Of a stretch of 13,703 nucleotides of DNA, positions 6,049-13,462 are shown one piece after another. The notes below the pieces were generated by a model, which did not search any database, was not told where the DNA came from, and saw only the letters and a list, made by a program, of their open reading frames with translations. The position numbers and the translations under genes were made by a program. This DNA comes from RGIG5612 sp963589005 (GTDB lineage: Bacteria; Bacillota; Clostridia; Lachnospirales; Lachnospiraceae), in contig CAVAJR010000040.1 of NCBI GenBank assembly GCA_963589005.1, positions 1 to 13,703 on the forward strand, read 5' to 3'. The number at the start of each line of letters is the position of its first letter. Position 1 is the first letter of the stretch.

Positions 6049-6111
6049 ATGAGCAACAGATACTTTTTTAGCATTACATTTTTCTTTAACTTTACTGACA
6101 GAATAAAGTAG
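6049..6111 (+). CDS. Phenylalanine leader peptide of the aro operon attenuator
   Basis: A 20-codon ORF encoding MSNRYFFSITFFFNFTDRIK, ending in TAG. It has its own ribosome binding site (AAAGGA, 6036-6041, about 7 nt before ATG). Six of twenty residues are Phe (five TTT, one TTC, codons at 6064, 6067, 6079, 6082, 6085, 6091), with one Tyr just before. It lies between a promoter and an intrinsic terminator upstream of DAHP synthase. The composition, position and spacing to the downstream stems match attenuator leader peptides such as pheL, although the sequence is not one I recognise. It is meant to be translated as a sensor of charged tRNA-Phe rather than to make a functional peptide. It is too short for most gene finders. 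Confidence 0.88.
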   Translation: MSNRYFFSITFFFNFTDRIK

Positions 6112-6113
6112 AG

Positions 6114-6171
6114 GCAATTTGTAGTGCATAAAAAGTTCTTAATAAATGAAGTAAGATGCGGCACAAATTGC
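6114..6171 (+). promoter_or_regulatory. Antiterminator stem of the Phe attenuator
   Basis: GCAATTTGT (6114-6122) is perfectly complementary to ACAAATTGC (6163-6171). Inside it, after a 2x2 internal loop, TGCAT (6125-6129) pairs with ATGCG (6156-6160, one G-U). The 3' half uses the whole 5' arm and loop of the terminator, so the two structures exclude each other. The 5' arm starts 2 nt after the leader stop codon. A ribosome that finishes the peptide would cover it and let the terminator form; one stalled at the Phe codons would leave it free. Confidence 0.85.
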
Positions 6172-6187
6172 ATGTGCCGCATTTTTT
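6156..6187 (+). terminator. Intrinsic terminator of the Phe attenuator
   Basis: ATGCGGCACA (6156-6165) and TGTGCCGCAT (6173-6182) form a perfect 10-bp, GC-rich stem around a 7-nt loop AATTGCA, followed by a run of six T (6182-6187). It lies 60 nt before the aroF start and after the leader peptide gene, so it must be conditional or aroF would never be made from this promoter. Confidence 0.93.
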
Positions 6188-6247
6188 CGCAGGTGCGTAA
6201 AACCATGGATCAGGCGGCCATGCTCTAAACAAAAAGAGGAAATTCTA

Positions 6248-7252
6248 ATGATAGTTGTATTAAAACCAAATGCTGATGAGAAGAAACAAGAGCAAGTCAT
6301 TAACTGGCTTGAAGGAATGGGCGTTAAGGTCCATGTGGCTGTGGGAGAATATCAGACTGTATTAGGGCTTATTGGAAATACTCAGCAAATAGATGAACAG
6401 CTGGTAGAAAGCCTTGATATCGTAGATTCTGTTAAAAAAGTTACAGAAAGCTTCAAAACCTGTAACCGCAAATTTCATCCGGATGATACAATAATATCCG
6501 TGGGAGATGTGAAGATCGGCGGCGGTCATTTTGCCATGATAGCGGGACCTTGCTCAGTAGAATCTGAAGAACAGATTGTTGAGATCGCCAGAGCCGTTAA
6601 GGAATATGGCGCGAATCTGCTGAGAGGCGGAGCATTTAAACCCCGTACATCTCCGTATGATTTCCAGGGACTTAAGGCAGAAGGCCTGCAGCTGCTCAAG
6701 ATCGCAAGGCAGGAGACCGGTCTTCCTATTGTAACGGAAATCATGAGCGTAACAGATCTTGACCTGTTCGAGGACGTAGATGTTATACAGGTAGGTGCAA
6801 GAAATATGCAAAACTTCGATCTTCTTAAGGAATTAGGCAAGGTCAATAAGCCGATCCTCCTGAAAAGAGGTCTGGCAAATACATTAAAAGAGCTGCTGAT
6901 GAGTGCTGAATATATCATGGCAAATGGTAACGAACGGGTTATATTGTGTGAAAGGGGTATCCGCACATTCAGCGATTATACGAGAAATACGCTGGATATT
7001 TCGGCGGTACCAATGCTTCATGAGCTGACACATTTGCCTGTAATCGTCGATCCGAGTCATGCAACAGGAATAGCGAGACTGGTTCCTCCGATGGCAGCAT
7101 CTGCAGCAGCCTGCGGAGCAGACGGACTTATAATCGAGGTTCATAACGATCCGATCCATGCATTGTGCGACGGTGCGCAGTCATTAAGACCGGAGGAATT
7201 CAAAAAGGTAGCACAAACGGTACAAGCTGTAAGGGCAGCTGTTCAGGGGTGA
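6248..7252 (+). CDS. aroF: 3-deoxy-D-arabino-heptulosonate-7-phosphate synthase (DAHP synthase)
   Basis: First step of the shikimate pathway: PEP plus erythrose-4-phosphate to DAHP. The 334-aa protein is the type I-beta form found in Thermotoga and many Firmicutes. Residues 1 to about 70 are a ferredoxin-like regulatory domain (MIVVLKPNADEKKQ...), which in the Thermotoga enzyme mediates Tyr/Phe inhibition. The TIM-barrel catalytic domain follows. Metal ligands are visible at Cys102 (AGPCSVES), His271 (VDPSHATG), Glu297 (IIEVHND) and Asp308 (CDGAQSL). PEP/E4P-binding blocks are LRGGAFKPRTSPYDFQG (125-141), QVGARNMQNF and LLKRG. GAGGA (6236-6240) precedes the ATG by 7 nt. The gene is the first enzyme gene behind the Phe attenuator and is followed after 4 nt by aroB. 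So control is predicted at two levels, transcription and feedback. Confidence 0.96.
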   Translation: MIVVLKPNADEKKQEQVINWLEGMGVKVHVAVGEYQTVLGLIGNTQQIDEQLVESLDIVDSVKKVTESFKTCNRKFHPDDTIISVGDVKIGGGHFAMIAGPCSVESEEQIVEIARAVKEYGANLLRGGAFKPRTSPYDFQGLKAEGLQLLKIARQETGLPIVTEIMSVTDLDLFEDVDVIQVGARNMQNFDLLKELGKVNKPILLKRGLANTLKELLMSAEYIMANGNERVILCERGIRTFSDYTRNTLDISAVPMLHELTHLPVIVDPSHATGIARLVPPMAASAAACGADGLIIEVHNDPIHALCDGAQSLRPEEFKKVAQTVQAVRAAVQG

Positions 7253-7256
7253 GCAA

Positions 7257-8315
7257 ATGAGACAGATACATATAGATGCATCGACAAGCTATGATGTAAT
7301 AATAGGCGCAGGATTGTCAGATGAGGCAGGAAGAATAATAACAGAACTTGGCAATGTGAAAAATGCAGTCATCGTCTCAGATGACAATGTATATCCGCTG
7401 TATGGAGATAAGATTAAGGAACAGTTGGAGAAATATGATGTCAATGTGGCAAGCTTTGTGATAGATCATGGCGAGCAATCCAAATCCATGGCGGTATATG
7501 AGAGGCTCCTTGAATTTTTATGCGGATGTCATATGACAAGAAGCGACATACTTATAGCTCTGGGCGGTGGAGTAGTAGGTGACCTGACAGGATTTGCAGC
7601 AGCAACATATCAGCGGGGGATCAGATTCGTACAGATTCCGACATCTCTGCTGGCAGCAGTTGATTCTTCAGTCGGCGGCAAGACTGCAATTAATCTCTCC
7701 GGTGCTAAAAACCAGGTAGGCTGCTTCTACCAGCCGTCAGTTGTAATATGTGATACGAACACTTTGGCAACGTTACCTGAAAATGAATATCGTGCAGGCT
7801 GCGCTGAGGTTATAAAATATGGCATGATCGGTGATTCTGATTTTTTCATGGAGCTTAAGGATAAGCCGGTAAGGGATTGGTACGAGGATGTGATTGCTGT
7901 ATGTGTATCCATGAAAAGGGATGTCGTAATGCGTGACGAATTTGATCATGGCGACAGAATGCTCCTTAATTTTGGCCATACATTAGGACACTGTGTGGAG
8001 AAGCTGAGCCATTATGAAGTAGAGCATGGTTACGGCGTGGCCATGGGCATGGCTGTTATCACAAAGGCTGCTGAACAGATGAATATCTGCGGAAACGGAA
8101 CATATGACGAGCTGATCACAGTGCTGAATAAATATGGTCTTCCTACAGCGATCAAGTATAATATTGAGGATATGTATCAGGCAGCGTTGGTGGACAAAAA
8201 GAATGCTGCCGGAGTCCTGCGGATAATTGTTCCTGAGAGGGTGGGCAAATGTATAATCAAAACTATCCCGGTGGAACAATTAAAGGAGTGGATGGCTGCC
8301 GGGGGTATCAGATAG
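7257..8315 (+). CDS. aroB: 3-dehydroquinate synthase
   Basis: Converts DAHP to 3-dehydroquinate using NAD and a divalent metal. The 352-aa length is typical. NAD-binding and active-site blocks are ALGGGVVGDLTGFAAATYQR (101-120), IPTSLLAAVDSSVGGKTAIN (127-146) and KNQVGCFYQP (151-160). The zinc ligands are Glu184 (AGCAEVIKYG), His241 (LNFGHTLGH) and His257 (EVEHGYGVAMG), with the same 16-residue His-His spacing as in characterised enzymes. The GGGGTGAG ribosome binding site (7246-7253) overlaps the aroF stop codon, and only 4 nt separate the genes, indicating translational coupling. Confidence 0.97.
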   Translation: MRQIHIDASTSYDVIIGAGLSDEAGRIITELGNVKNAVIVSDDNVYPLYGDKIKEQLEKYDVNVASFVIDHGEQSKSMAVYERLLEFLCGCHMTRSDILIALGGGVVGDLTGFAAATYQRGIRFVQIPTSLLAAVDSSVGGKTAINLSGAKNQVGCFYQPSVVICDTNTLATLPENEYRAGCAEVIKYGMIGDSDFFMELKDKPVRDWYEDVIAVCVSMKRDVVMRDEFDHGDRMLLNFGHTLGHCVEKLSHYEVEHGYGVAMGMAVITKAAEQMNICGNGTYDELITVLNKYGLPTAIKYNIEDMYQAALVDKKNAAGVLRIIVPERVGKCIIKTIPVEQLKEWMAAGGIR

Positions 8316-8319
8316 GCTG

Positions 8320-8336
8320 CTGCGCCGTCCCGGCAC
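8320..8336 (+). repeat. 17-bp direct repeat, left copy (aroB-aroA gap)
   Basis: CTGCGCCGTCCCGGCAC occurs here and exactly 110 bp later at 8430-8446. It starts 5 nt after the aroB stop codon. The pair brackets a 93-bp segment that contains a long inverted repeat. Confidence 0.8.
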
Positions 8337-8385
8337 TATGATTAACCAGAAATTATGATTCCCGTGCCGTGAACCTCGGCTGCAG

Positions 8386-8428
8386 CCACTGCTCGAAAAC
8401 GCCTGCGCTGATTGTTTTCTCGCAGTGG
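8386..8428. repeat. Long stem-loop inside the aroB-aroA gap
   Basis: CCACTGC-TC-GAAAAC (8386-8400) faces GTTTTC-TC-GCAGTGG (8414-8428): 7 plus 6 perfect pairs with a 2x2 internal loop and a 13-nt apical loop. No T-run follows on either strand within a few bases, so it is not a standard terminator. It lies inside the segment bounded by the 17-bp direct repeats; immediately left is a second palindrome GGCTGCAGCC (8378-8387). Confidence 0.7.
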
Positions 8429-8429
8429 T

Positions 8430-8450
8430 CTGCGCCGTCCCGGCACGGGA
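8430..8450 (+). repeat. 17-bp direct repeat, right copy, with a 15-bp palindrome
   Basis: Second copy of CTGCGCCGTCCCGGCAC. Here its end merges into the perfect palindrome GTCCCG-GCA-CGGGAC (8436-8450). A related CCCGTGCCG lies at 8361-8369. The 3' edge is 29 nt before the aroA start. Confidence 0.8.
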
Positions 8451-8479
8451 CATATATACTTTGTATAATGGAGTTTGGC

Positions 8480-9745
8480 ATGAATAAGATAGTAATACCT
8501 GGCAGCAGAAGCGGCGCAGTAAGTGCGCCGTCATCTAAATCTCAGGCTCACAGAATATTAATATGCGCAGCATTAGCACAGAACGAATCGGTTATTACCT
8601 GTCCGGGCATTTCTAAGGACATAGAAGCAACTATTGCCTGTCTTAACGAAATGGGTGCGAAAATACAGGTTGACGGGGATATGATCAGTGTGCAGCCGAT
8701 AGACAGGGACGTGTTAAGAGATTTTTCCGGTGAGCGAATATTAAGATGTGCAGAGAGCGGCTCTACATTAAGATTTTTGCTTCCTGTAGTAGGTGCGCTG
8801 GGAATTAACGCGGCATTTGTCATGGAAGGAAGGCTTCCTGAACGGCCAATGAGGGAATATGAAGAGGTTTTAAGAGCGCATGGCATGAATATAACAAGAG
8901 ATGGATGCCTTATGCGTGTATCGGGATGTCTTAAGGCAGGAGCATTTGCTCTTCCGGGTAATATTTCATCACAATATTTCTCGGGATTATTATTTGCTTT
9001 GCCCCTTATTGAGGGCAGCAGCCGGATAATAATCGATGGCAGTCTCGAATCCGAGGATTATGTTATTATGACCGAAAATGCGTTAAGAGAATCGGGCATC
9101 GTATGGAAGAGACTGGCAGACGGATATGAGATCTGCGGCGGCCAGAAATATACATCTAAACCGCATATAAGGGTCGAGGGCGATTATTCAAATGCTGCAT
9201 TTTTCATGTGCGCAGGCGCCTTATCCTCGAAAGGCATTACAGTATACAATTTATCGGAAATATCAGGTCAAGGCGACAGACGGATCGTGGATGTACTTGA
9301 AGAATTCGGCGCCGAAATAAGAAGAGACGGCGATGGAGTATTTGTCCGAAAGAACCGATTAAACGCAATAACAATTGACGGCTCAATGATCCCTGATCTT
9401 ATTCCTGTGCTGAGTGTAGTTGCAGCAGCTGCTGTAGGAACGACTCATGTAATACATGCAGAACGACTCAGAATGAAGGAGTCAGACAGAATCATGAGTA
9501 CAGTGGGTATGCTTAAGTCGCTGGGCGCATGTGTAACGGAAACGAAAGACGGTATGATCATAGAGGGAAGAGAAATGCTTGCAGGCGGTACGGTGGATTC
9601 ATGCATGGATCACAGGATCGCTATGGCGGCGGCAGTGGCAGCAGGGGTTTGTCAAAATCCTGTTACCGTTATAAATGCACAGTGTGTATCTAAATCATAT
9701 CCTGAATTTTGGAAGGACCTGGAATTACTGGAGGCAGACAGATGA
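8480..9745 (+). CDS. aroA: 3-phosphoshikimate 1-carboxyvinyltransferase (EPSP synthase)
   Basis: Joins PEP and shikimate-3-phosphate to EPSP. The 421-aa protein starts at ATG 8480, 6 nt after GGAG (8470-8473). The frame is open back to 8369, but that stretch is the repeat-rich intergenic region and unlike the family. Active-site residues are Lys20, Ser21 and Arg25 (APSSKSQAHR), SGSTLRF (93-99), Arg122 (LPERPM), SSQ at 163-165 (NISSQYFSG), Asp306 (MIPDLIP), the KESDR motif (333-337), Arg379 (MDHRIAM) and Lys405 (SKSYPEF). All are intact. Its stop overlaps the aroC start by ATGA. Confidence 0.97.
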   Translation: MNKIVIPGSRSGAVSAPSSKSQAHRILICAALAQNESVITCPGISKDIEATIACLNEMGAKIQVDGDMISVQPIDRDVLRDFSGERILRCAESGSTLRFLLPVVGALGINAAFVMEGRLPERPMREYEEVLRAHGMNITRDGCLMRVSGCLKAGAFALPGNISSQYFSGLLFALPLIEGSSRIIIDGSLESEDYVIMTENALRESGIVWKRLADGYEICGGQKYTSKPHIRVEGDYSNAAFFMCAGALSSKGITVYNLSEISGQGDRRIVDVLEEFGAEIRRDGDGVFVRKNRLNAITIDGSMIPDLIPVLSVVAAAAVGTTHVIHAERLRMKESDRIMSTVGMLKSLGACVTETKDGMIIEGREMLAGGTVDSCMDHRIAMAAAVAAGVCQNPVTVINAQCVSKSYPEFWKDLELLEADR

Positions 9746-10809
9746 GCAGCAGTTATGGCAAAATATTAAGACTTACGATATTTGGGCAGAGCCATTCCAA
9801 GGCTATAGGAATGACTCTCGAGGGGATTCCTGCAGGAAACAGAATTGATCTTAACGAGCTGCAGAGTTTTCTGAACAGAAGAGCACCGGGACGAAATGAA
9901 TTCTCTACGCCGAGGAAGGAAGCTGACCTTCCGGAATTTATCTCAGGAATAGTTGACAATATAACCTGCGGAACGCCGCTGACAGCACTTATTTATAATA
10001 CAAATACCAGATCCAAGGATTATTCGGAACTTAAGATTAATCCGCGTCCGGGACATGCCGATTATACGGCAGAAGTTAAATATAATGGCGCGCAGGACTA
10101 TGCGGGGGGAGGGCATTTCTCCGGCAGACTTACAGCTCCATTATGCATTGCCGGCGGTATATGTAAGCAGCTGTTGGCAAATGAAGGAATTCATATAATG
10201 GCAAGAATTAAATCGATCGCCGATATAACAGACGATACTGAATTTACAGAACCTGTGGATAAGAAGGATTTTCCTGTCGTATCGGATGACGCTGCCGAGC
10301 AGATGAAGAAGCGGATAATCAAGGCTAAAGAAGATCAGGATTCTGTAGGCGGCATTATAGAATGTATCGCTGATGGTATTCCGGCGGGCTTAGGAGATCC
10401 GATGTTTGACGGAATGGAAAATAGGATATCGCAGGTGATATTCGGTATTCCGGCAGTTAAGGGTATAGAGTTCGGCATCGGATTTGAGGCAGCTGCACTT
10501 AGAGGCAGTGAAAATAATGATCCATTTGTCATAAAGGATGGCAAGGTCCGTACTAAAACTAATAATTGCGGCGGAATATTAGGCGGAATAACTGATGGAA
10601 TGCCTGTGGTATTCAGAACCGCATTTAAACCGACGCCTTCCATTGGCAGGGCGCAGGAGACGGTTAATCTTGAGACTATGACAGATTCTCAGCTTAATAT
10701 TCACGGAAGACATGATCCGTGCATCGTTCAGAGGGCTGTTCCGTGTGTTGAAGCAGCCGCAGCCCTGGCAATTTATGATGCATTGCTGGAGTATAGATCG
10801 CAGAGGTAA
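9742..10809 (+). CDS. aroC: Chorismate synthase
   Basis: Converts EPSP to chorismate with reduced FMN. The 355-aa protein shows the family signatures: IFGQSHSKAIG (13-23, active-site His18), FLNRRAPGRNEFSTPRKEAD (43-62), DYAGGGHFSGRLTAP (119-133), DSVGGIIE (200-207), VKGIEFGIGF (239-248), KTNNCGGILGGITDGMP and the C-terminal GRHDPCIVQRAVPC (322-335). The start is ATG 9742 within ATGA, overlapping the aroA stop, with GGAGG at 9730-9734; the longer upstream frame runs inside aroA. No flavin reductase gene is nearby, so the electron source lies elsewhere. Confidence 0.97.
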   Translation: MSSSYGKILRLTIFGQSHSKAIGMTLEGIPAGNRIDLNELQSFLNRRAPGRNEFSTPRKEADLPEFISGIVDNITCGTPLTALIYNTNTRSKDYSELKINPRPGHADYTAEVKYNGAQDYAGGGHFSGRLTAPLCIAGGICKQLLANEGIHIMARIKSIADITDDTEFTEPVDKKDFPVVSDDAAEQMKKRIIKAKEDQDSVGGIIECIADGIPAGLGDPMFDGMENRISQVIFGIPAVKGIEFGIGFEAAALRGSENNDPFVIKDGKVRTKTNNCGGILGGITDGMPVVFRTAFKPTPSIGRAQETVNLETMTDSQLNIHGRHDPCIVQRAVPCVEAAAALAIYDALLEYRSQR

Positions 10810-11080
10810 GATCCTTGACGGCAGATACGAGCAAGTAATGCCTGCGCAAGCGAGCATGTATCTACCGGACAGGCTAATCTGCATTAGCAAATAGGGCGGC
10901 AGTTCGGATTGCGAATGCAGTACAACTGTGAGAACGCTGCAAGCAAGCAGCAGTTGACTTTTATAATTGTCTTGCAAAAGCAGCGGGCTGTGCCGGCACA
11001 TTTACATACATATGTTTAAGGAACCATAATGACGCGGTCATTAGTTAAATTTACAGAGCAGTATATAATGGAGATATCAG
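10810..11080 (+). other. aroC-pheA intergenic region with several palindromes
   Basis: This 271-nt gap has no convincing gene. It holds AGATAC / GTATCT (10823-10828 and 10858-10863), a stem GCTAAT-CTGC-ATTAGC (10873-10888), a GCTGC / GCAGC stem near 10947-10963, a GTGCCGGCAC palindrome (about 10990-10999) and the perfect dyad TAATGAC-GCG-GTCATTA (11027-11043). None is followed by a T-run, so the operon probably continues through. A TATAAT (11064-11069) lies just before the pheA ribosome binding site, but no good -35 is seen. Confidence 0.6.
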
Positions 11081-12238
11081 ATGAATATGAACATTCAGGA
11101 CATATCATCAATAAGGGAGAACATAACCCGGATTGATGATCAGATTGTGGATTTATTTATACAGAGAATGGAGGAAGCGAAGGCGGTTGCAGCTTATAAG
11201 AAGGCTAACAACAGACCAATCCTTGATGCTGCACAGGAGAGAAGAAAATTGCTTGCAATAAGGCAGCAGCTTCCGGAGGAGCTTAAGGATTATGGAGCAC
11301 TTCTTTATTCGACTATATTTGAGATAAGCCGTGCTTACCAAAATAAGCTGAATGGCACGGGAAGTGAGCTGGCAGAAGAAATAAGATATGCAATAGACAA
11401 TACTCCTGAACTGTTTCCTTCAAATGTATCTGTTGCATGTCAGGGTGTTGAGGGTGCCAATTCACAGACGGCATGCGACAAGGTATTTAAGAATGCCAAT
11501 ATATTATATTTCAAGGATTTTGATGCGGTATTTTCGGCAGTGGAGCAGGGTTTATGCAGCTATGGAGTAGTTCCGGTTGAAAATAGTACAGCCGGTTCTG
11601 TAAATGCTGTCTACGATCTGATGCAGAAACATAAATTCAGCATTGTAAGAAGTGTAAGAGTTAAGATCCAGCATAATCTGCTTGTTAAACCGGGAACAAA
11701 AATGTCGGATATCAAGGAGATCTATTCCCATGAACAGGCGATTGCACAATGCTCGCAATTCTTGAGTACCCTCAAGGGTGTTAAGATCATACCTTGTGAA
11801 AATACGGCAATGGCAGCACGGAAAGTATCCGAATCAGACAGAAATGATATAGCAGCGATATCATCAAGGTCGTGTATCAGGCTGTACGGACTGGAAAGCT
11901 TAAGTGATACGATCCAGAATAATGCTAATAATTATACCAGGTTTATTTGCATCTCCAAGAAGCTTGAAATCTATCCTGGCGCGGATAAGACCAGCTTAAT
12001 GGCAACACTTCCTGATGAAGAGGGTGCTCTGTATAAGTTTCTGGCGAAGTTCTATGTATTAGGCATTAACCTGAACAAACTGGAGAGCCGACCAATTCAG
12101 GGACGAGATTTTGAATTCAGATTTTATTTTGACCTGGATGTTCCGGTATATTCACCGGGCTTGCTGCAGCTGTTGGGAGAGCTTAGCAAAACAAGTGAGA
12201 GCTTCAGCTATTTGGGAAGCTATAGTGAGGTAATATAG
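11081..12238 (+). CDS. pheA: Bifunctional chorismate mutase / prephenate dehydratase (P-protein)
   Basis: Turns chorismate into prephenate and then phenylpyruvate, committing flux to phenylalanine. The 385-aa protein has an AroQ-type chorismate mutase (about 8-90), prephenate dehydratase (about 115-290) and a C-terminal ACT domain (about 303-380). Mutase residues matching the E. coli P-protein are Arg12, Arg29, Lys40, Asp49, Glu53, Ser83 and Gln87. By gapless comparison the position of E. coli Arg51 is Gln52. Dehydratase blocks are ACQGVEGANSQTA (119-131), YGVVPVENSTAGSV (161-174) and NNYTRF (283-288). The ACT domain carries GALYKFL and ESRP (335-338), the Phe-binding motifs, so feedback inhibition by Phe is expected. 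GGAG (11070-11073) is 7 nt before ATG. The stop is directly followed by the next start codon. Confidence 0.96.
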   Translation: MNMNIQDISSIRENITRIDDQIVDLFIQRMEEAKAVAAYKKANNRPILDAAQERRKLLAIRQQLPEELKDYGALLYSTIFEISRAYQNKLNGTGSELAEEIRYAIDNTPELFPSNVSVACQGVEGANSQTACDKVFKNANILYFKDFDAVFSAVEQGLCSYGVVPVENSTAGSVNAVYDLMQKHKFSIVRSVRVKIQHNLLVKPGTKMSDIKEIYSHEQAIAQCSQFLSTLKGVKIIPCENTAMAARKVSESDRNDIAAISSRSCIRLYGLESLSDTIQNNANNYTRFICISKKLEIYPGADKTSLMATLPDEEGALYKFLAKFYVLGINLNKLESRPIQGRDFEFRFYFDLDVPVYSPGLLQLLGELSKTSESFSYLGSYSEVI

Positions 12239-13462
12239 ATGTTAAAATGCGGACTGCTGGGAGAAAAATTAGGACATAGCTATTCACCGCAGATTCATGC
12301 AGAACTGGCGGATTATGAATATAAATTATATGAGATAGCCAGAGATGATCTTGAGGATTTTGTCAGGAATGGCGATTGGAACGGACTCAATGTAACTATC
12401 CCATACAAAAAGATGACAGTGCCGTTTTGTGACGAGCTGTCAGACATAGCAAGGAAGATAGGCAGTGTCAATACATTAGTTAAGAGAGCTGACGGAAGCA
12501 TATATGGTGACAATACGGATGCATTCGGCTTCGAATGTCTCATGAAAAAAAATAATGTTGACCCTAAGGGTAAGAAAACATTAATTCTGGGAAATGGGGG
12601 TGCATGCGTATCGGTCAAGGCTATACTTGAAGAAGCAGGTGCCAATGTCGTAGTAATAAGCCGAAACGGTGAAAATAATTATGACAATCTGTATCTTCAT
12701 GAAGATGCACAGATCATAGTAAATACAACGCCTGTAGGAATGTATCCGGATAACGGCATGAGCCCTGTGGATCTGAATGCGTTTCCGCACTGCGAGGCTG
12801 TATTAGATATTATCTATAATCCGCAGAGAACTGCCCTTGTGATGCAGGCTGAAGAGCTTAATCTTACATGTGATACAGGACTGTATATGCTAGTTGCCCA
12901 GGCTAAAAGAAGCAGTGAATTATTTGCAGGGATCAGCATACCGACAGATAGAATTGACCAGATCGAAAGGAAGCTGTCATATGAAATGCGAAATATCATA
13001 ATTGTCGGAATGCCGGGAAGCGGCAAATCGTCAATTGCTGAAAAGTTAGGACAGCTGACGGGGCATAAAGTGGCAGAATTGGATGAAATCTTCGAGAAAA
13101 AATATCATATATCTGCAGCTGAATGCATTAAAACGCAGGGGGAAGAACAATTCAGAAGGATGGAAACCGAGGTGATAAGACAGGAAGGCAGGGCCTCGGG
13201 AATCATTATTTCTACAGGCGGCGGAGTGGTAACAAGGCCGGAGAATTATCCGCTTCTTCACCAGAATGGAACAATATTCTGGATCAAGAGAGATATCAGC
13301 AAGCTGCCGATTGAAGGACGGCCTATTTCACAGAGTATTGATCTTAATAAGTTATATGAGATCAGGCGGCCGTTATATGACAAGTTTGCAGATCATATGA
13401 TAGAGAATGATACGACTATTGAAGAGGCTGCAGAGAAGATAATTAAGCTTATTAAACCTTGA
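12239..13462 (+). CDS. aroE-aroK: Fused shikimate dehydrogenase / shikimate kinase
   Basis: One 407-aa frame holds two consecutive pathway enzymes. Residues 1 to about 245 are shikimate dehydrogenase: LGHSYSPQIH (11-20), NVTIPYKK with catalytic Lys57 (51-58), GDNTDAFGF with Asp94 (90-98), the nucleotide loop LGNGGAC (117-123), SR at 141-142 (NADPH type), NTTPVGMYP and TGLYMLVAQA. Residues about 250-407 are shikimate kinase: Walker A GMPGSGKSS (257-265), ELDE with Asp282 (the usual first Asp of DxD is Glu280), FRRME with Arg306, STGGGV (325-330), lid Arg361 (EGRPIS) and Arg376 (RRPLYDKFAD). Both halves look complete, so this is a fusion rather than a decayed gene. Translation starts directly after the pheA TAG, with GAGG 8 nt upstream. 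AroE is more often separate from AroK. Confidence 0.95.
   Translation: MLKCGLLGEKLGHSYSPQIHAELADYEYKLYEIARDDLEDFVRNGDWNGLNVTIPYKKMTVPFCDELSDIARKIGSVNTLVKRADGSIYGDNTDAFGFECLMKKNNVDPKGKKTLILGNGGACVSVKAILEEAGANVVVISRNGENNYDNLYLHEDAQIIVNTTPVGMYPDNGMSPVDLNAFPHCEAVLDIIYNPQRTALVMQAEELNLTCDTGLYMLVAQAKRSSELFAGISIPTDRIDQIERKLSYEMRNIIIVGMPGSGKSSIAEKLGQLTGHKVAELDEIFEKKYHISAAECIKTQGEEQFRRMETEVIRQEGRASGIIISTGGGVVTRPENYPLLHQNGTIFWIKRDISKLPIEGRPISQSIDLNKLYEIRRPLYDKFADHMIENDTTIEEAAEKIIKLIKP

Noticed and set aside
8369..8479. N-terminal extension of the EPSP synthase frame
   Set aside because: It is made of the repeat and stem-loop DNA of the gap; the conserved protein begins at ATG 8480 behind GGAG.
11012..11029. 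ATG-TTT-AAG-GAA-CCA-TAA mini-ORF before pheA as a second Phe leader
   Set aside because: It has one Phe codon, no ribosome binding site and no terminator/antiterminator pair behind it.
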